DNA of 64,000 nucleotides from Gordonia sp. PP30. Its GTDB lineage: Bacteria; Actinomycetota; Actinomycetes; Mycobacteriales; Mycobacteriaceae. The position numbers and the translations under genes are program-made. Below, in pieces: positions 39,348-47,524 of the stretch (the first letter of the stretch is position 1; every line of letters begins with the position of its first letter). Below the pieces are notes generated by a model. The model did no database searches, had not been told where the DNA came from, and was given only the letters and a program-made list of their open reading frames with translations. The stretch spans positions 3,038,001-3,102,000 of the forward strand of contig NZ_CP095864.1 of assembly GCF_023100845.1 (NCBI RefSeq), read 5' to 3'.

Positions 39348-40106
39348 CTATGGAGACTCGGCCGGTCCGGTGAGGAGGTCCGTGACGGCGGGGGCGACCA
39401 GGGCGGCGATCGCCCGGTGCGTGTGCAGGCCCCAGTGGATCCCGTCGGGGTTCATCTCCCCGGGCGAGTCGGTGAAGTCGGCGGCGGTCACCGGATAGAA
39501 GTCGACCGTCGGCAGACGGTGCTCGGCGGCCCAGCCCGCGATCGCCGCACTGGTCGGCACCCGGCCGGGGTGGGCGTGACCGTAGTACGGGCTGGCGTGG
39601 GTGGGCGGCAGCGCGACCAGGATCGGCAGCCCGGGCCGCAGGTGGACGATCGCCCCGCGGATCTTCTCGTAGTAGTCGACGGTCACCCGCGGCGGCAGGG
39701 CCATCGGCCAGCCCGCCCAGGACAGTCGCGGCTGCACCCAGCCGTAGGCGTCGCGCACCTTCTGGCGCAGGGCCGCCGGGCGCACATAGCGGATCTGTTC
39801 CCGCAGCGCGGTCGGCAGCGGAGACGGCAACGAATCCATACCGCCGAAGGCGAGCACCACGACGTCGGCCTTGGGCAGCGCGGCCCACACTCGGGGATCC
39901 TGGGTGATGGCCCACCAGATGTCGCGGCTGGTCCACCCGATGCGCGCGAACAGTTCCACGTCGCGGCCGGTGTCGGCGCCGACCAGGTTGGGCCAGATGC
40001 GCCCGTCGTCGGCGGCCAGTCCCCCGCCGGGCCCGTAGAACGACAGCGAGTCGGCGAGCACCAGGATCGTCCCGGGCTCCCCCGCCGTCGACGCCACCGG
40101 AGCCAC
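39348..40106 (-). CDS. octT: SGNH/GDSL acyltransferase, OctT-like
   Basis: 252 residues from a GTG overlapping the gpgP stop (TAGTG). SGNH motifs: ILVLADSLSFYGPGGG (catalytic Ser in ADS), VVVLAFGGMDSLPSP (Gly/Asn-type block), LVALPPTHASPYYG and the C-terminal DGIHWGLHTHRAI (Asp and His). It corresponds in place to M. tuberculosis Rv2418c, described as a diglucosylglycerate octanoyltransferase in methylglucose lipopolysaccharide synthesis. Lying next to gpgP supports this. Confidence 0.8.
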   Translation of the reverse strand: MAPVASTAGEPGTILVLADSLSFYGPGGGLAADDGRIWPNLVGADTGRDVELFARIGWTSRDIWWAITQDPRVWAALPKADVVVLAFGGMDSLPSPLPTALREQIRYVRPAALRQKVRDAYGWVQPRLSWAGWPMALPPRVTVDYYEKIRGAIVHLRPGLPILVALPPTHASPYYGHAHPGRVPTSAAIAGWAAEHRLPTVDFYPVTAADFTDSPGEMNPDGIHWGLHTHRAIAALVAPAVTDLLTGPAESP

Positions 40107-40819
40107 TACTGGACCCCGGTGCCGCTCGGCTGCGCGGTGGCGTTCCACACGTCCAGCCGCCAGGTCGGTTCCTCGCCGGGCAGGCTGTGCCCGGACAGCT
40201 GCACCCAGCTGGTGTTGGCCAGGCCACCGAGGATCGGCCAATTCGCGACCGGCAGCCCGAGCAGTCCCGCGGTCATCGCCGCGATCACCCCGCCGTGCGC
40301 CACCAGGATCACCGGCGCCTCGGCGTTCTCGCCCTGGCCCCAGCCGTCGAGTTCGGCCAGCAGCTCGGTGACCACCGGGACCGAGCGCGCCGCCACCTCG
40401 ACCCGGCTCTCACCGCCGGGCGGGGTCCAGGTGGCGTCGTCACGCCAGATCCGCCGCGCACCGGGCATCGACGCGTCGACCTCGGCATGGGTCAGCCCCT
40501 GCCAGTCACCGAGATGCGTTTCGCGCAACCGGCGGTCGGTGGTCACCGGCAGCCCGGTGGCCGCCCCGAGTGCGAGGGCGGTGTCGTGCGCGCGGCGCAG
40601 ATCCGACGAACGGATCACCCGGGGCGACCGGGACGCGAGCTCGGCCGCGGCGGTCCGCGCCTGCACGACTCCCAGCTCGGTCAGGTCGGTGTCCAAGTGG
40701 CCCTGCATACGGCGGGCGGCGTTGTACTCGGTCTGTCCGTGGCGCAGCAGCACCAGCCGCCGCACGATCGGCGTGAGCCGTTCGACGCTGGTGTCGCCCT
40801 GGTCTGGTTCGAAGGTCAT
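40106..40819 (-). CDS. gpgP: Glucosyl-3-phosphoglycerate phosphatase-like histidine phosphatase
   Basis: 237 residues, ATG in an ATGA overlap with rsfS. Phosphohistidine motif LVLLRHGQTEYNAARRMQGH, then IRSSDLRRAHDTALALGAAT, acid donor ETHLGDWQGLTHAEVDA and the second His in VILVAHGGVIAAMTAGLL. By order it equals Rv2419c (GpgP), which dephosphorylates glucosyl-3-phosphoglycerate, the second step of methylglucose lipopolysaccharide synthesis. Family membership is certain; the substrate rests on synteny. Confidence 0.85.
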   Translation of the reverse strand: MTFEPDQGDTSVERLTPIVRRLVLLRHGQTEYNAARRMQGHLDTDLTELGVVQARTAAAELASRSPRVIRSSDLRRAHDTALALGAATGLPVTTDRRLRETHLGDWQGLTHAEVDASMPGARRIWRDDATWTPPGGESRVEVAARSVPVVTELLAELDGWGQGENAEAPVILVAHGGVIAAMTAGLLGLPVANWPILGGLANTSWVQLSGHSLPGEEPTWRLDVWNATAQPSGTGVQ

Positions 40820-41211
40820 GCCCCGGCGCCGTCGGCGGACGCCGCGGCCTCGTCGAGCCCGTCGATCTCGACGATCGGGCAGTCGCTCCACAGGCGCTCG
40901 AGGCCGTAGAAGTCACGCTCGTCATCGTGCTGCACGTGCACGACGACGTCGCCGTAGTCGATCAGCGCCCAGCGTCCGTCGCGGGTGCCCTCGCGGCGCA
41001 GCGGCTGATGGCCGGCCTCGCGCACGCGATCTTCGATCTCCTCGGTGATCGCGTTGACCAGACGCTCGTTGTCGGCCGACGCGATCACGAACAGGTCGGT
41101 GATGACCAGCGGTTCGGAGACGTCGATGACGACGACGTTCTCGGCCTTGCGGGCCGCGGCCGCACGGGCGGCGATGGCCGCGAGTTCGCGCGCTTCTGCG
41201 GTGGCGGTCAC
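40816..41211 (-). CDS. rsfS: Ribosomal silencing factor RsfS
   Basis: 131 residues from a GTG in a GTGA overlap with nadD. Motifs of the Iojap/RsfS family: [74 protein letters not shown]. RsfS binds ribosomal protein L14 and blocks subunit joining when nutrients are low. The nadD-rsfS-gpgP order is standard in the order. Confidence 0.95.
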   Translation of the reverse strand: MTATAEARELAAIAARAAAARKAENVVVIDVSEPLVITDLFVIASADNERLVNAITEEIEDRVREAGHQPLRREGTRDGRWALIDYGDVVVHVQHDDERDFYGLERLWSDCPIVEIDGLDEAAASADGAGA

Positions 41212-41858
41212 GTGGTTTCCTTTCGGTACAGGCCGTGTTTGCTGATGTACTGGACCACTCCGTCGGGTACCAGATACCAGACCGGGCGACCGTCCGCGGC
41301 GCGCCTGCGGCAGTCCGTCGAGGAGATCGCCAGGGCGGGAATCTCCATCATCTGCAGTGCGTGCGGCGATTTGGTCGCCAGGTGTTCGGCCAGGTGGGTG
41401 GCGTCGAGAGCGTATCCCGGGCGGGACACCCCGATGAAGTTCGCCAGCTCGAACGCTTCTTCCCAATTCTGCCAGGTCAGGATGGTTTCCAGCGCATCGG
41501 CACCGGTGATGAAGAACAGTTCGTCGTCCGGGTACTCGCGGCGCAGGTCGCGGAGGGTGTCGACGGTGTAGGTGAAGCCGTCGCGGTCGATGTCCACGCG
41601 GCTGACGGTGAAGTGCGGGTTCGACGCGGTCGCGATCACCGTCATCAGATAGCGGTGTTCGGCGGCGGTGACCCGGCGCGAGGCCAGCCCCTCGTGGCCT
41701 TCCTTCTGCCAGGGCCGCCCGGTCGGGACGAAGATCACTCCGTCCAGGCCGAACCGATGCGCCACCTCGCTGCCGGCTACCAGGTGGCCGTTGTGGATCG
41801 GGTCGAAGGTGCCACCCATGACGCCGATGCGGCGCGGCGTGTGCGGGTGGTCGGACAT
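41208..41858 (-). CDS. nadD: Nicotinate-nucleotide adenylyltransferase
   Basis: 216 residues. Nucleotidyltransferase motif [15 protein letters not shown] with the HxGH-like His pair, [32 protein letters not shown] and [20 protein letters not shown] (ISSTxxR). It makes deamido-NAD from NaMN and ATP. The first gene of the nadD-rsfS-gpgP-octT run; all junctions overlap, implying one operon. Confidence 0.96.
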   Translation of the reverse strand: MSDHPHTPRRIGVMGGTFDPIHNGHLVAGSEVAHRFGLDGVIFVPTGRPWQKEGHEGLASRRVTAAEHRYLMTVIATASNPHFTVSRVDIDRDGFTYTVDTLRDLRREYPDDELFFITGADALETILTWQNWEEAFELANFIGVSRPGYALDATHLAEHLATKSPHALQMMEIPALAISSTDCRRRAADGRPVWYLVPDGVVQYISKHGLYRKETT

Positions 41859-41887
41859 GTCACTGGACTTTACGCATCGAGTGCCGG

Positions 41888-43402
41888 TCACACCGGCAGC
41901 AGGTTGGCGATCACCTGGGCGAGCTGCTCGGCGTTGCGGCACTCGAACATGTCGATCGCCTCCCCGTACTTGCCCGCGATCGAGTCTCCGGTGTCCCACA
42001 GTTCCCGGCGTTCCGGGTTCAGCCAGTACGCGTTGCGCACCCGATCGCGCAGCCGTTCCAGCGCGTCGACGGAGGAGAGCGCGTAGTTGTTGCGGGCGTC
42101 GCCGAGGATCAGCAGCGCCCCGCGATGGGTGAGCGAGTCGAGGTAGTTCTCGGCGAATCCGCGCAGCATGTGACCGTAATCGGAGTGTCCGTCGCGGGTG
42201 CTGATCCGGGCCTGCGTGAGCATCGTCGCCATGCGCTCACCGAACTGGTCGTCCGCGTGTGAGCGGTCGAAGTAGTCGGTCACCTCGTCGACGGTGTCGA
42301 TGAACGCGAAGACCCGGACGTTGGAGAACTGCTGACGCAGCGCGTACACCAGTTGCAGCGTGAACGAACTGAAGCCGGAGACCGACCCCGATACGTCGCA
42401 GATCACCACCAGCTCGGGTTTGCCCGGGCGCGGTTTCCGGTGCCGCAGCTCGATGGGCACCCCGCCGGTCGACATCGACGCCCGCAGCGTGGACCGGATG
42501 TCCACGGCGCCGCGGTGGTTGCGGCGGCGCCGGAATTCCAGCTTCGACGCCAGCAGCCGCGCGATCGGATCGATGGTGCGGCGCAGCTTGGCCATGTCCT
42601 GCGGGTTGGCCGAGAAGAAGTCGATCTGTTCGGGCAGCTTGGGGACGGCGTAGGCGGCCACCTCGTCGCGGCCGCGCAGGGCCGACATCCGGCGCTGCAC
42701 CTCGGTCTCCACAGCGGCCCGGAAGCGCTGGGTGGCGCCGCGCGCGGCGCGCCGGTTGAGGGCATCGTCGCCGGCCCGGCGGCCTTCCTCGCGCGGGATC
42801 CCGGCGGCCATCGCGGCCGCGATCTGGGCGATCAGCGTCTGCGGCGAGATCGCCGACATCGCCTGATACACCGAGAAACTCTCGCCGCGCGCCGACTCGT
42901 ACCGGCCGAGCTGGTCGACGACGAGCGCCACCAACTGGTCGAACCGCCCGTCGGTCATCGCGTCGTCGTCGGCGAGCACCTCGGCGGTCAGCTCCCGCAT
43001 CGCGTCGACGTCCACCTGACCCGCGTCGTCGAGCGGTACCTCGATCGCGCCGGCCCGGGCGGTGTGCCCGAGCGGAAACCACAACTCGAAGCACAGGTCG
43101 AAGGTGTCGCGGTGCAGGTGGTCGGACAGCAGCGTCGCCGCGAGGCCTTCACGCAGACTCTCCCGGTCGAGGAGGTCGAGGACCTCCATCGCCTGGCCGG
43201 CGTCGATCAGGTTCGACGGTCCCACCACGATTCCCCGGCCGCGCAGGTCCTCCACGAATCCGGTGAGGGTGTCGACCAGTGTCGTGGTGGACCCTTCGAC
43301 GCGCTCAGGGCGCGGCGTCAGCGGCTCAGGGCGCGGCTTCGGCGGCTCGGGGCGCGGCGTCGGCGGCTCAGACTCCGGGGCGGGCGGCGACGAGGCGGGC
43401 AC
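41888..43402 (-). CDS. CoxE-like VWA-domain protein
   Basis: 504 residues, GTG start. Residues 8-36 are Pro/Arg repeats (PRPEP, KPRPEP, TPRPER) encoded by tandem copies of a 24-base repeat. The main part matches the CoxE/DUF58-related VWA family: [20 protein letters not shown], a helical middle, and a VWA domain with MIDAS motif [21 protein letters not shown] and [13 protein letters not shown]. It pairs with the MoxR-type ATPase encoded upstream; such pairs act as chaperones that insert metals or assemble complexes. Equivalent to Rv2425c by order. Confidence 0.88.
   Translation of the reverse strand: MPASSPPAPESEPPTPRPEPPKPRPEPLTPRPERVEGSTTTLVDTLTGFVEDLRGRGIVVGPSNLIDAGQAMEVLDLLDRESLREGLAATLLSDHLHRDTFDLCFELWFPLGHTARAGAIEVPLDDAGQVDVDAMRELTAEVLADDDAMTDGRFDQLVALVVDQLGRYESARGESFSVYQAMSAISPQTLIAQIAAAMAAGIPREEGRRAGDDALNRRAARGATQRFRAAVETEVQRRMSALRGRDEVAAYAVPKLPEQIDFFSANPQDMAKLRRTIDPIARLLASKLEFRRRRNHRGAVDIRSTLRASMSTGGVPIELRHRKPRPGKPELVVICDVSGSVSGFSSFTLQLVYALRQQFSNVRVFAFIDTVDEVTDYFDRSHADDQFGERMATMLTQARISTRDGHSDYGHMLRGFAENYLDSLTHRGALLILGDARNNYALSSVDALERLRDRVRNAYWLNPERRELWDTGDSIAGKYGEAIDMFECRNAEQLAQVIANLLPV
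43293..43372. repeat. Tandem 24-base repeats inside the VWA gene start
   Basis: Units such as GGCTCAGGGCGCGGCGTC, GGCTCAGGGCGCGGCTTC and GGCTCGGGGCGCGGCGTC repeat every 24 bases, preceded by CCCTTCGACGCGCTCAGGGC. The unit resembles a dispersed intergenic element. It stays in frame and adds Pro-Arg-Pro-Glu repeats. Confidence 0.7.
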
Positions 43403-43403
43403 G

Positions 43404-44312
43404 TCAGTCCAGCTTCAGCTCGCGGACGGCGGTCAGCACGTCGGCCCGGTGCTTGAGCACGACGCCCAGCGTGCGCTTGAGCATCGAGTTCGACACCCGG
43501 CCGTCGTGCTCGGCGACCTCGGTGCCGGCGACCATCGCCAGCAGTGTGTTGCCCCAGTCGATGGTCTCGGCGACCGACGGCTTCTTGCGAATGTCCAGCT
43601 CGCGCAGCACCCCGACGATCCGGACGACCTCGGCGGCCAGATTCTCCGGCAGGTCCGGCACCCGGGAGGCGAGGATCTCGCGTTCCAGGTCGGCGTCCGG
43701 GAAGTCGATGTAGAGGTAGAGGCAGCGCCGCTTGAGGGCTTCCGACAGCTCCCGATTCGCGTTGGAGGTGAGCAGCACGATCGGGCGGCGCTGCGCCGCC
43801 ACCGTGCCCATCTCCGGAATGGTGATCGCGAAATCGGACAGGATCTCCAGCAGCAGACCCTCCATGTCGACGTCGGCCTTGTCGATCTCGTCGATCAGCA
43901 GGACGGTCGGCTCGGTGCGGGAGATCGCGGTGAGCAGCGGACGGGCGAGCAGGAACTCCTCGGAGAAGATGTCGTCCTTGGTCGCGTCCCAGTCCCGTTG
44001 CCCGGCGGCCTGGATCGCCAGGATCTGTTTGGCGTGATTCCACTCGTAGAGGGCGCGCGCCTCGTCGATCCCCTCGTAGCACTGCAGGCGGACGAGATCG
44101 GCTCCGGTGGCACCGGCGATGGCGCGGGCCAGCTCGGTCTTGCCGACGCCCGCCGGGCCCTCGACCAGCAGCGGCTTGCCCAGACGATCGGCGAGGTAGG
44201 TCGCGGTGGCGGTGGCCTCGTCGGCCAGGTAGCCGGTGGTGCGCAGCTTGGCGACCACGTCGCGGGTGTCGGTGAAGCTTGGCACGACACCGCTGGGCAC
44301 GGTCGCGGTCAT
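43404..44312 (-). CDS. MoxR-family AAA+ ATPase
   Basis: 302 residues, ATG in an ATGA overlap with proA. Walker [19 protein letters not shown], Walker [21 protein letters not shown], sensor 1 [20 protein letters not shown] with the arginine finger, and sensor 2 in the C-terminal lid. MoxR ATPases work with VWA partners; the partner gene starts one base after this stop. Equivalent to Rv2426c by order. The client complex is unknown. Confidence 0.93.
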   Translation of the reverse strand: MTATVPSGVVPSFTDTRDVVAKLRTTGYLADEATATATYLADRLGKPLLVEGPAGVGKTELARAIAGATGADLVRLQCYEGIDEARALYEWNHAKQILAIQAAGQRDWDATKDDIFSEEFLLARPLLTAISRTEPTVLLIDEIDKADVDMEGLLLEILSDFAITIPEMGTVAAQRRPIVLLTSNANRELSEALKRRCLYLYIDFPDADLEREILASRVPDLPENLAAEVVRIVGVLRELDIRKKPSVAETIDWGNTLLAMVAGTEVAEHDGRVSNSMLKRTLGVVLKHRADVLTAVRELKLD

Positions 44313-45583
44313 GCCGGACGCACCTGACCGTCGCCCCAGACGACCCACTTGGTCGAGGTGAGTTCGGGTAGTCCCATCGGCCCGCGGGCGTGCAGTTTCT
44401 GGGTGGAGATGCCGATCTCGGCGCCGAATCCGAACTGCTCGCCGTCGGTGAACGCGGTGGACGCGTTGACCATCACCGCGGCCGCGTCGACGCGCGAGGT
44501 GAACGCCCGGGCGGCGGCCTGATCGGCGGTGACGATGGCCTCGGTGTGCCCGGTGCCGTAGGTGTCGATGTGCTCGACGGCGGCGTCGAGGTCGTCGACC
44601 ACCTTCAGCGCGAGGTCCAGCGACAAGTATTCGGCGTGCCAGTCGTCCTCGGTGGCCGGGACCATGCCGGGCTCCTCGCCGTGAATGGTGACGCCCTGCG
44701 ACTGCAGCGCCGCGACGATCGGGGTGAGCGCGTCGCCGGCGATGGCGCGGTCGATGAGCACCGTCTCGACGGTGTTGCACACACTGGGACGGCGGGTCTT
44801 GGCGTTGACGATCAGCCGCGTCGCGGTGTCGACGTCGGCCGCCGAGTGCACGTAGATGTGGCAGTTACCGGTACCGGTCTCGATGGTCGGCACCTTGGCG
44901 TTCTCCACGACGGTCGCGATCAGCCCGGCCCCGCCGCGCGGGATCACCACGTCGACCAGGCCGCGCGCCTGGATCAGCGCGGTGACGCTGGACCGGTCGT
45001 GGCTGGGCAGCAGTGCGACCGCGTCCGGGTTCACCTTGTGGTCGGACAGCACGCCGCGCAGCACCTCGACCAGCGCGGCGTTGGAGCTGGCCGCGGACGA
45101 CGACCCGCGCAGCAGCACCGCGTTGCCCGCCTTGAACGAGATCCCGAAGCCGTCGACCGTGACGTTCGGCCGGGCCTCGTAGACGAAGCCGACCACGCCG
45201 AGCGGCACCTGGACCTGGCGCAGCTCGAGCCCGTTCGGGAGCGTCTTGCCCTGCACGATCACGCCGATCGGGTCGGGCAGCGCCGCCACCTGCCGCAGGC
45301 CGCCGGTGATCCCGGTGATGCGGTCCGGCGTCAGGCGCAGCCGGTCGATCAGCGAGTCCTCGGTGCCTGCCGCCTCTGCGCGCGCGACGTCCTCGGCGTT
45401 GGCCGCGAGGATGGTCTCGGCCGCGGCGTCGATGGCCTCGGCCGCGGCGAGGAGCACCTCGTTCTTCTCCGCGGTGGTGAGCGTGCCGAGCGTGCGCGAG
45501 GCCTTCTTGGCGGCCCGGGCCTGCTCGAGAACGACGGCCGCGATGTCGGTGACCTCGGCGGCGTCCTGTGTGGTCTCGGTCAT
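44309..45583 (-). CDS. proA: Gamma-glutamyl phosphate reductase
   Basis: 424 residues, the normal ProA length. Motifs: [75 protein letters not shown], the catalytic Cys in [15 protein letters not shown] and [13 protein letters not shown] [20 protein letters not shown]. It reduces gamma-glutamyl phosphate to glutamate-5-semialdehyde in proline synthesis. It is first in a run with MoxR and VWA genes. Confidence 0.97.
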   Translation of the reverse strand: MTETTQDAAEVTDIAAVVLEQARAAKKASRTLGTLTTAEKNEVLLAAAEAIDAAAETILAANAEDVARAEAAGTEDSLIDRLRLTPDRITGITGGLRQVAALPDPIGVIVQGKTLPNGLELRQVQVPLGVVGFVYEARPNVTVDGFGISFKAGNAVLLRGSSSAASSNAALVEVLRGVLSDHKVNPDAVALLPSHDRSSVTALIQARGLVDVVIPRGGAGLIATVVENAKVPTIETGTGNCHIYVHSAADVDTATRLIVNAKTRRPSVCNTVETVLIDRAIAGDALTPIVAALQSQGVTIHGEEPGMVPATEDDWHAEYLSLDLALKVVDDLDAAVEHIDTYGTGHTEAIVTADQAAARAFTSRVDAAAVMVNASTAFTDGEQFGFGAEIGISTQKLHARGPMGLPELTSTKWVVWGDGQVRPA

Positions 45584-45841
45584 GAGGTCCAGGTTAGACG
45601 CTGCCGACAGGCCCGCTCTTTCGCCGTCCACGTCGTCGTCCAGGAGTGCGTCCGGCCGTCTGTCCGTACCGTGACGTCACCTTCTCGTGATGCATACCTG
45701 CACAGCACATCGGCCCAGGTCGCCCGCCGGATCTTCCGGAGACCACCCGCTACTACTCCACGGTTGGGACGACTTTCGCCGAGACCGGATCGGCGGCGGT
45801 CAGGCCTTTCCGGCCGGGCCGGTCCGTGCGACGATCGGGAC

Positions 45842-46516
45842 ATGAAGACGACGGGTAAGTGGCTGACCTGGTCTGGACTGCTGATCGCGGTGATCTGCGT
45901 GGCGGTCGGCGTGGTCCTGGCGGTGCGCGGGTTCTCGACGATCTCCGACGTGACCGACCGCGCGGTGACTATTCAGAGCGCACCGACCCCGTACCTGGCC
46001 GAGAGCGGGGACGTCATCGTGCTCTATTCGCGGTCGGACACGGCAGCGCCCGCGCCGTCGTGCTCGTTCGATCCCGGCACCGTCGAACCGCGCCCGGATC
46101 CGGACACCTCGCTCACCTATGAGGGCGGCAGCATCGGGTCGTTCGCCGCCTACCGGGCCACGGCCGACGGCGTCTACTACATCGACTGCCACGGCGCGAA
46201 CGTGGTGGCCGCACCTCCGGTCTCGGTGCGCGGGGTCCTGAGCGGTGCGGGTGGAGTGATGCTCGCCGTCTTCGGCGGCGGACTGGGCGCGCTGCTGCTG
46301 ATCGTCGGGGTGATCCTCTGGATCGTCGGCGCCGGCCGGGCCAGGACGGCCGCGCAGCCCTTGCCCGGCGGATACCCGCCGTCGGTGGGCGGCTACCCGG
46401 CCGGATATCCGACGCCGTACCCGCCCGCGGGCGGATACGGGCCGCAGACACCCGCCGCACCGCCCGCGAACGACCCCCACGATCCGGCGCGCGGAGACGA
46501 CACCGCCGGGCGGTGA
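45842..46516 (+). CDS. Membrane protein with extracytoplasmic domain and Pro/Gly/Tyr-rich tail
   Basis: 224 residues from the ATG at 45842. Membrane helix 1 (about 8-30: WSGLLIAVICVAVGVVLAVR), an outside domain with two cysteines (CSFDPG, YIDCHG) that could form a disulfide, membrane helix 2 (about 143-167: AVFGGGLGALLLIVGVILWI) and a cytoplasmic tail rich in Pro-Tyr-Gly repeats (GGYPPSVGGYPAGYPTPYPP). No family assigned. It is divergent from proA; the 258-base gap should hold both promoters, but I see no clear box. Confidence 0.75.
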   Translation: MKTTGKWLTWSGLLIAVICVAVGVVLAVRGFSTISDVTDRAVTIQSAPTPYLAESGDVIVLYSRSDTAAPAPSCSFDPGTVEPRPDPDTSLTYEGGSIGSFAAYRATADGVYYIDCHGANVVAAPPVSVRGVLSGAGGVMLAVFGGGLGALLLIVGVILWIVGAGRARTAAQPLPGGYPPSVGGYPAGYPTPYPPAGGYGPQTPAAPPANDPHDPARGDDTAGR

Positions 46517-46520
46517 ACGC

Positions 46521-47279
46521 TCAGCACTTCCCCAGCGCCGCGGCGAGCACGTCGCGGGAGCGTTCGTCGACGGGCAGGTCGTAGGCGGCGGAGACCGTCG
46601 CGAACTGCATCGCGTACTGGCAGGCGAAGCCGCGCAGAGGCGGCATCCAGCGGCCGGGTTCCAGATCGGACTTGGCCTGGTTGCTGGCCGCGTCGACGGC
46701 GACCAGGTTGGCCGGATCGTTCGCGAGAGCCACCCGCCGGGCCGGCTCCCACGACGCCGCACCCATGTCCCAGGCGTAAGCCAGCGGCACGATGTGGTCG
46801 ATCTGCACGGCCGCCGAGCCGCGGCCCCGCGCGAAGGTGATCTCCCGGCCGGTGTACGGGCTGCGGAAGCGGCCGGCGGCGACCGCGCTCCGGCAGGTCT
46901 GCGCGGCCACCGACTTCGCGACCGCCAGGTCGCGGGCGAGGACGTCGTTGCGGGTGTCGCAGCCGTTGCCCGCGCCCGGGACGCCCGCGGCATCGGTCCA
47001 GGCCGGGCCGAACGCCTCGCGGTGATAGGCCGTGTCGTGCGGGGGACGCCGCGGAACCACGCTCAGCGTCGCGAGGGCCTCGCGCGCGAGCCGGACGCGC
47101 ACCGGGTCGACGGCGGCCCCCGGCGCGCTGTGCCAGCCGATCCCGGCGGCGACGATGACCGCGGTCGCCGCGAATCCGGTCAACGACGCCCAGTGCCGTC
47201 CGGTCAGCCGGATCCGGCCGTCGTGGCGGACGTGACGGCGAGTCGCCAGCCGTCGTTCGATGTCCCTGCGCAGCGTCAT
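46521..47279 (-). CDS. Secreted HNH nuclease, DUF1524 family
   Basis: 252 residues from the ATG at 47279; the open frame extends 40 codons further with no signal. A membrane helix at about 30-50 (SLTGFAATAVIVAAGIGWHS) would anchor or export it. The nuclease part has AGNGCDTRNDVLARDL, VQIDHIVPLAYAWDMGAASW (DHIVPL core), NDPANLVAVDAASNQAKSDL and CQYAMQFATV. It matches extracellular HNH nucleases common in Mycobacteriales. It may degrade external DNA, which is of interest beside a competence locus. Confidence 0.85.
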   Translation of the reverse strand: MTLRRDIERRLATRRHVRHDGRIRLTGRHWASLTGFAATAVIVAAGIGWHSAPGAAVDPVRVRLAREALATLSVVPRRPPHDTAYHREAFGPAWTDAAGVPGAGNGCDTRNDVLARDLAVAKSVAAQTCRSAVAAGRFRSPYTGREITFARGRGSAAVQIDHIVPLAYAWDMGAASWEPARRVALANDPANLVAVDAASNQAKSDLEPGRWMPPLRGFACQYAMQFATVSAAYDLPVDERSRDVLAAALGKC

Positions 47280-47524
47280 GATTCTCACGAGACTTAGACG
47301 CAGCGGGAGGCTTGCCGGTTCCATGCGGTTGCGGGGTGGCTTCGACTCGGTCTCGCCCTGGCGGGTACTTCGACCGCGTGTCGTCGCAGGCTCCGCCACG
47401 CATGCTCAGCACGAGGCTCGACCGGTGGTTCCTGAGCGGAGTCGAAGGGCTCAGCCGGCGGTGAAGGCTCGACCGGTGCGAGGGGTCTCGACTTCGCTCG
47501 ACCGTCATGCCGCAGGGCTCGGAC
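47280..47524. repeat. Intergenic region with dispersed repeat copies
   Basis: 245 bases without a gene between recG and the HNH gene. It contains GGTCTCGACTTCGCTCGACC (about 47,492-47,511), GAGCGGAGTCGAAGGGCTCAG, GGCTCGACCGGTG twice and a CTTCGACTCGGTCTCGCC copy. These resemble the repeats at 39,262 and 43,293. Nothing else is visible. Confidence 0.55.

Noticed and set aside
45584..45841. A riboswitch or tRNA between proA and the membrane protein gene
   Set aside because: No conserved stems or tRNA arms are visible; only short GC-rich self-complementarity.
44390..46516. A 700-residue plus-strand frame running opposite proA into the membrane protein
   Set aside because: The first two thirds are antisense to proA. 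The gene starts at 45,842, where membrane-protein sequence begins.
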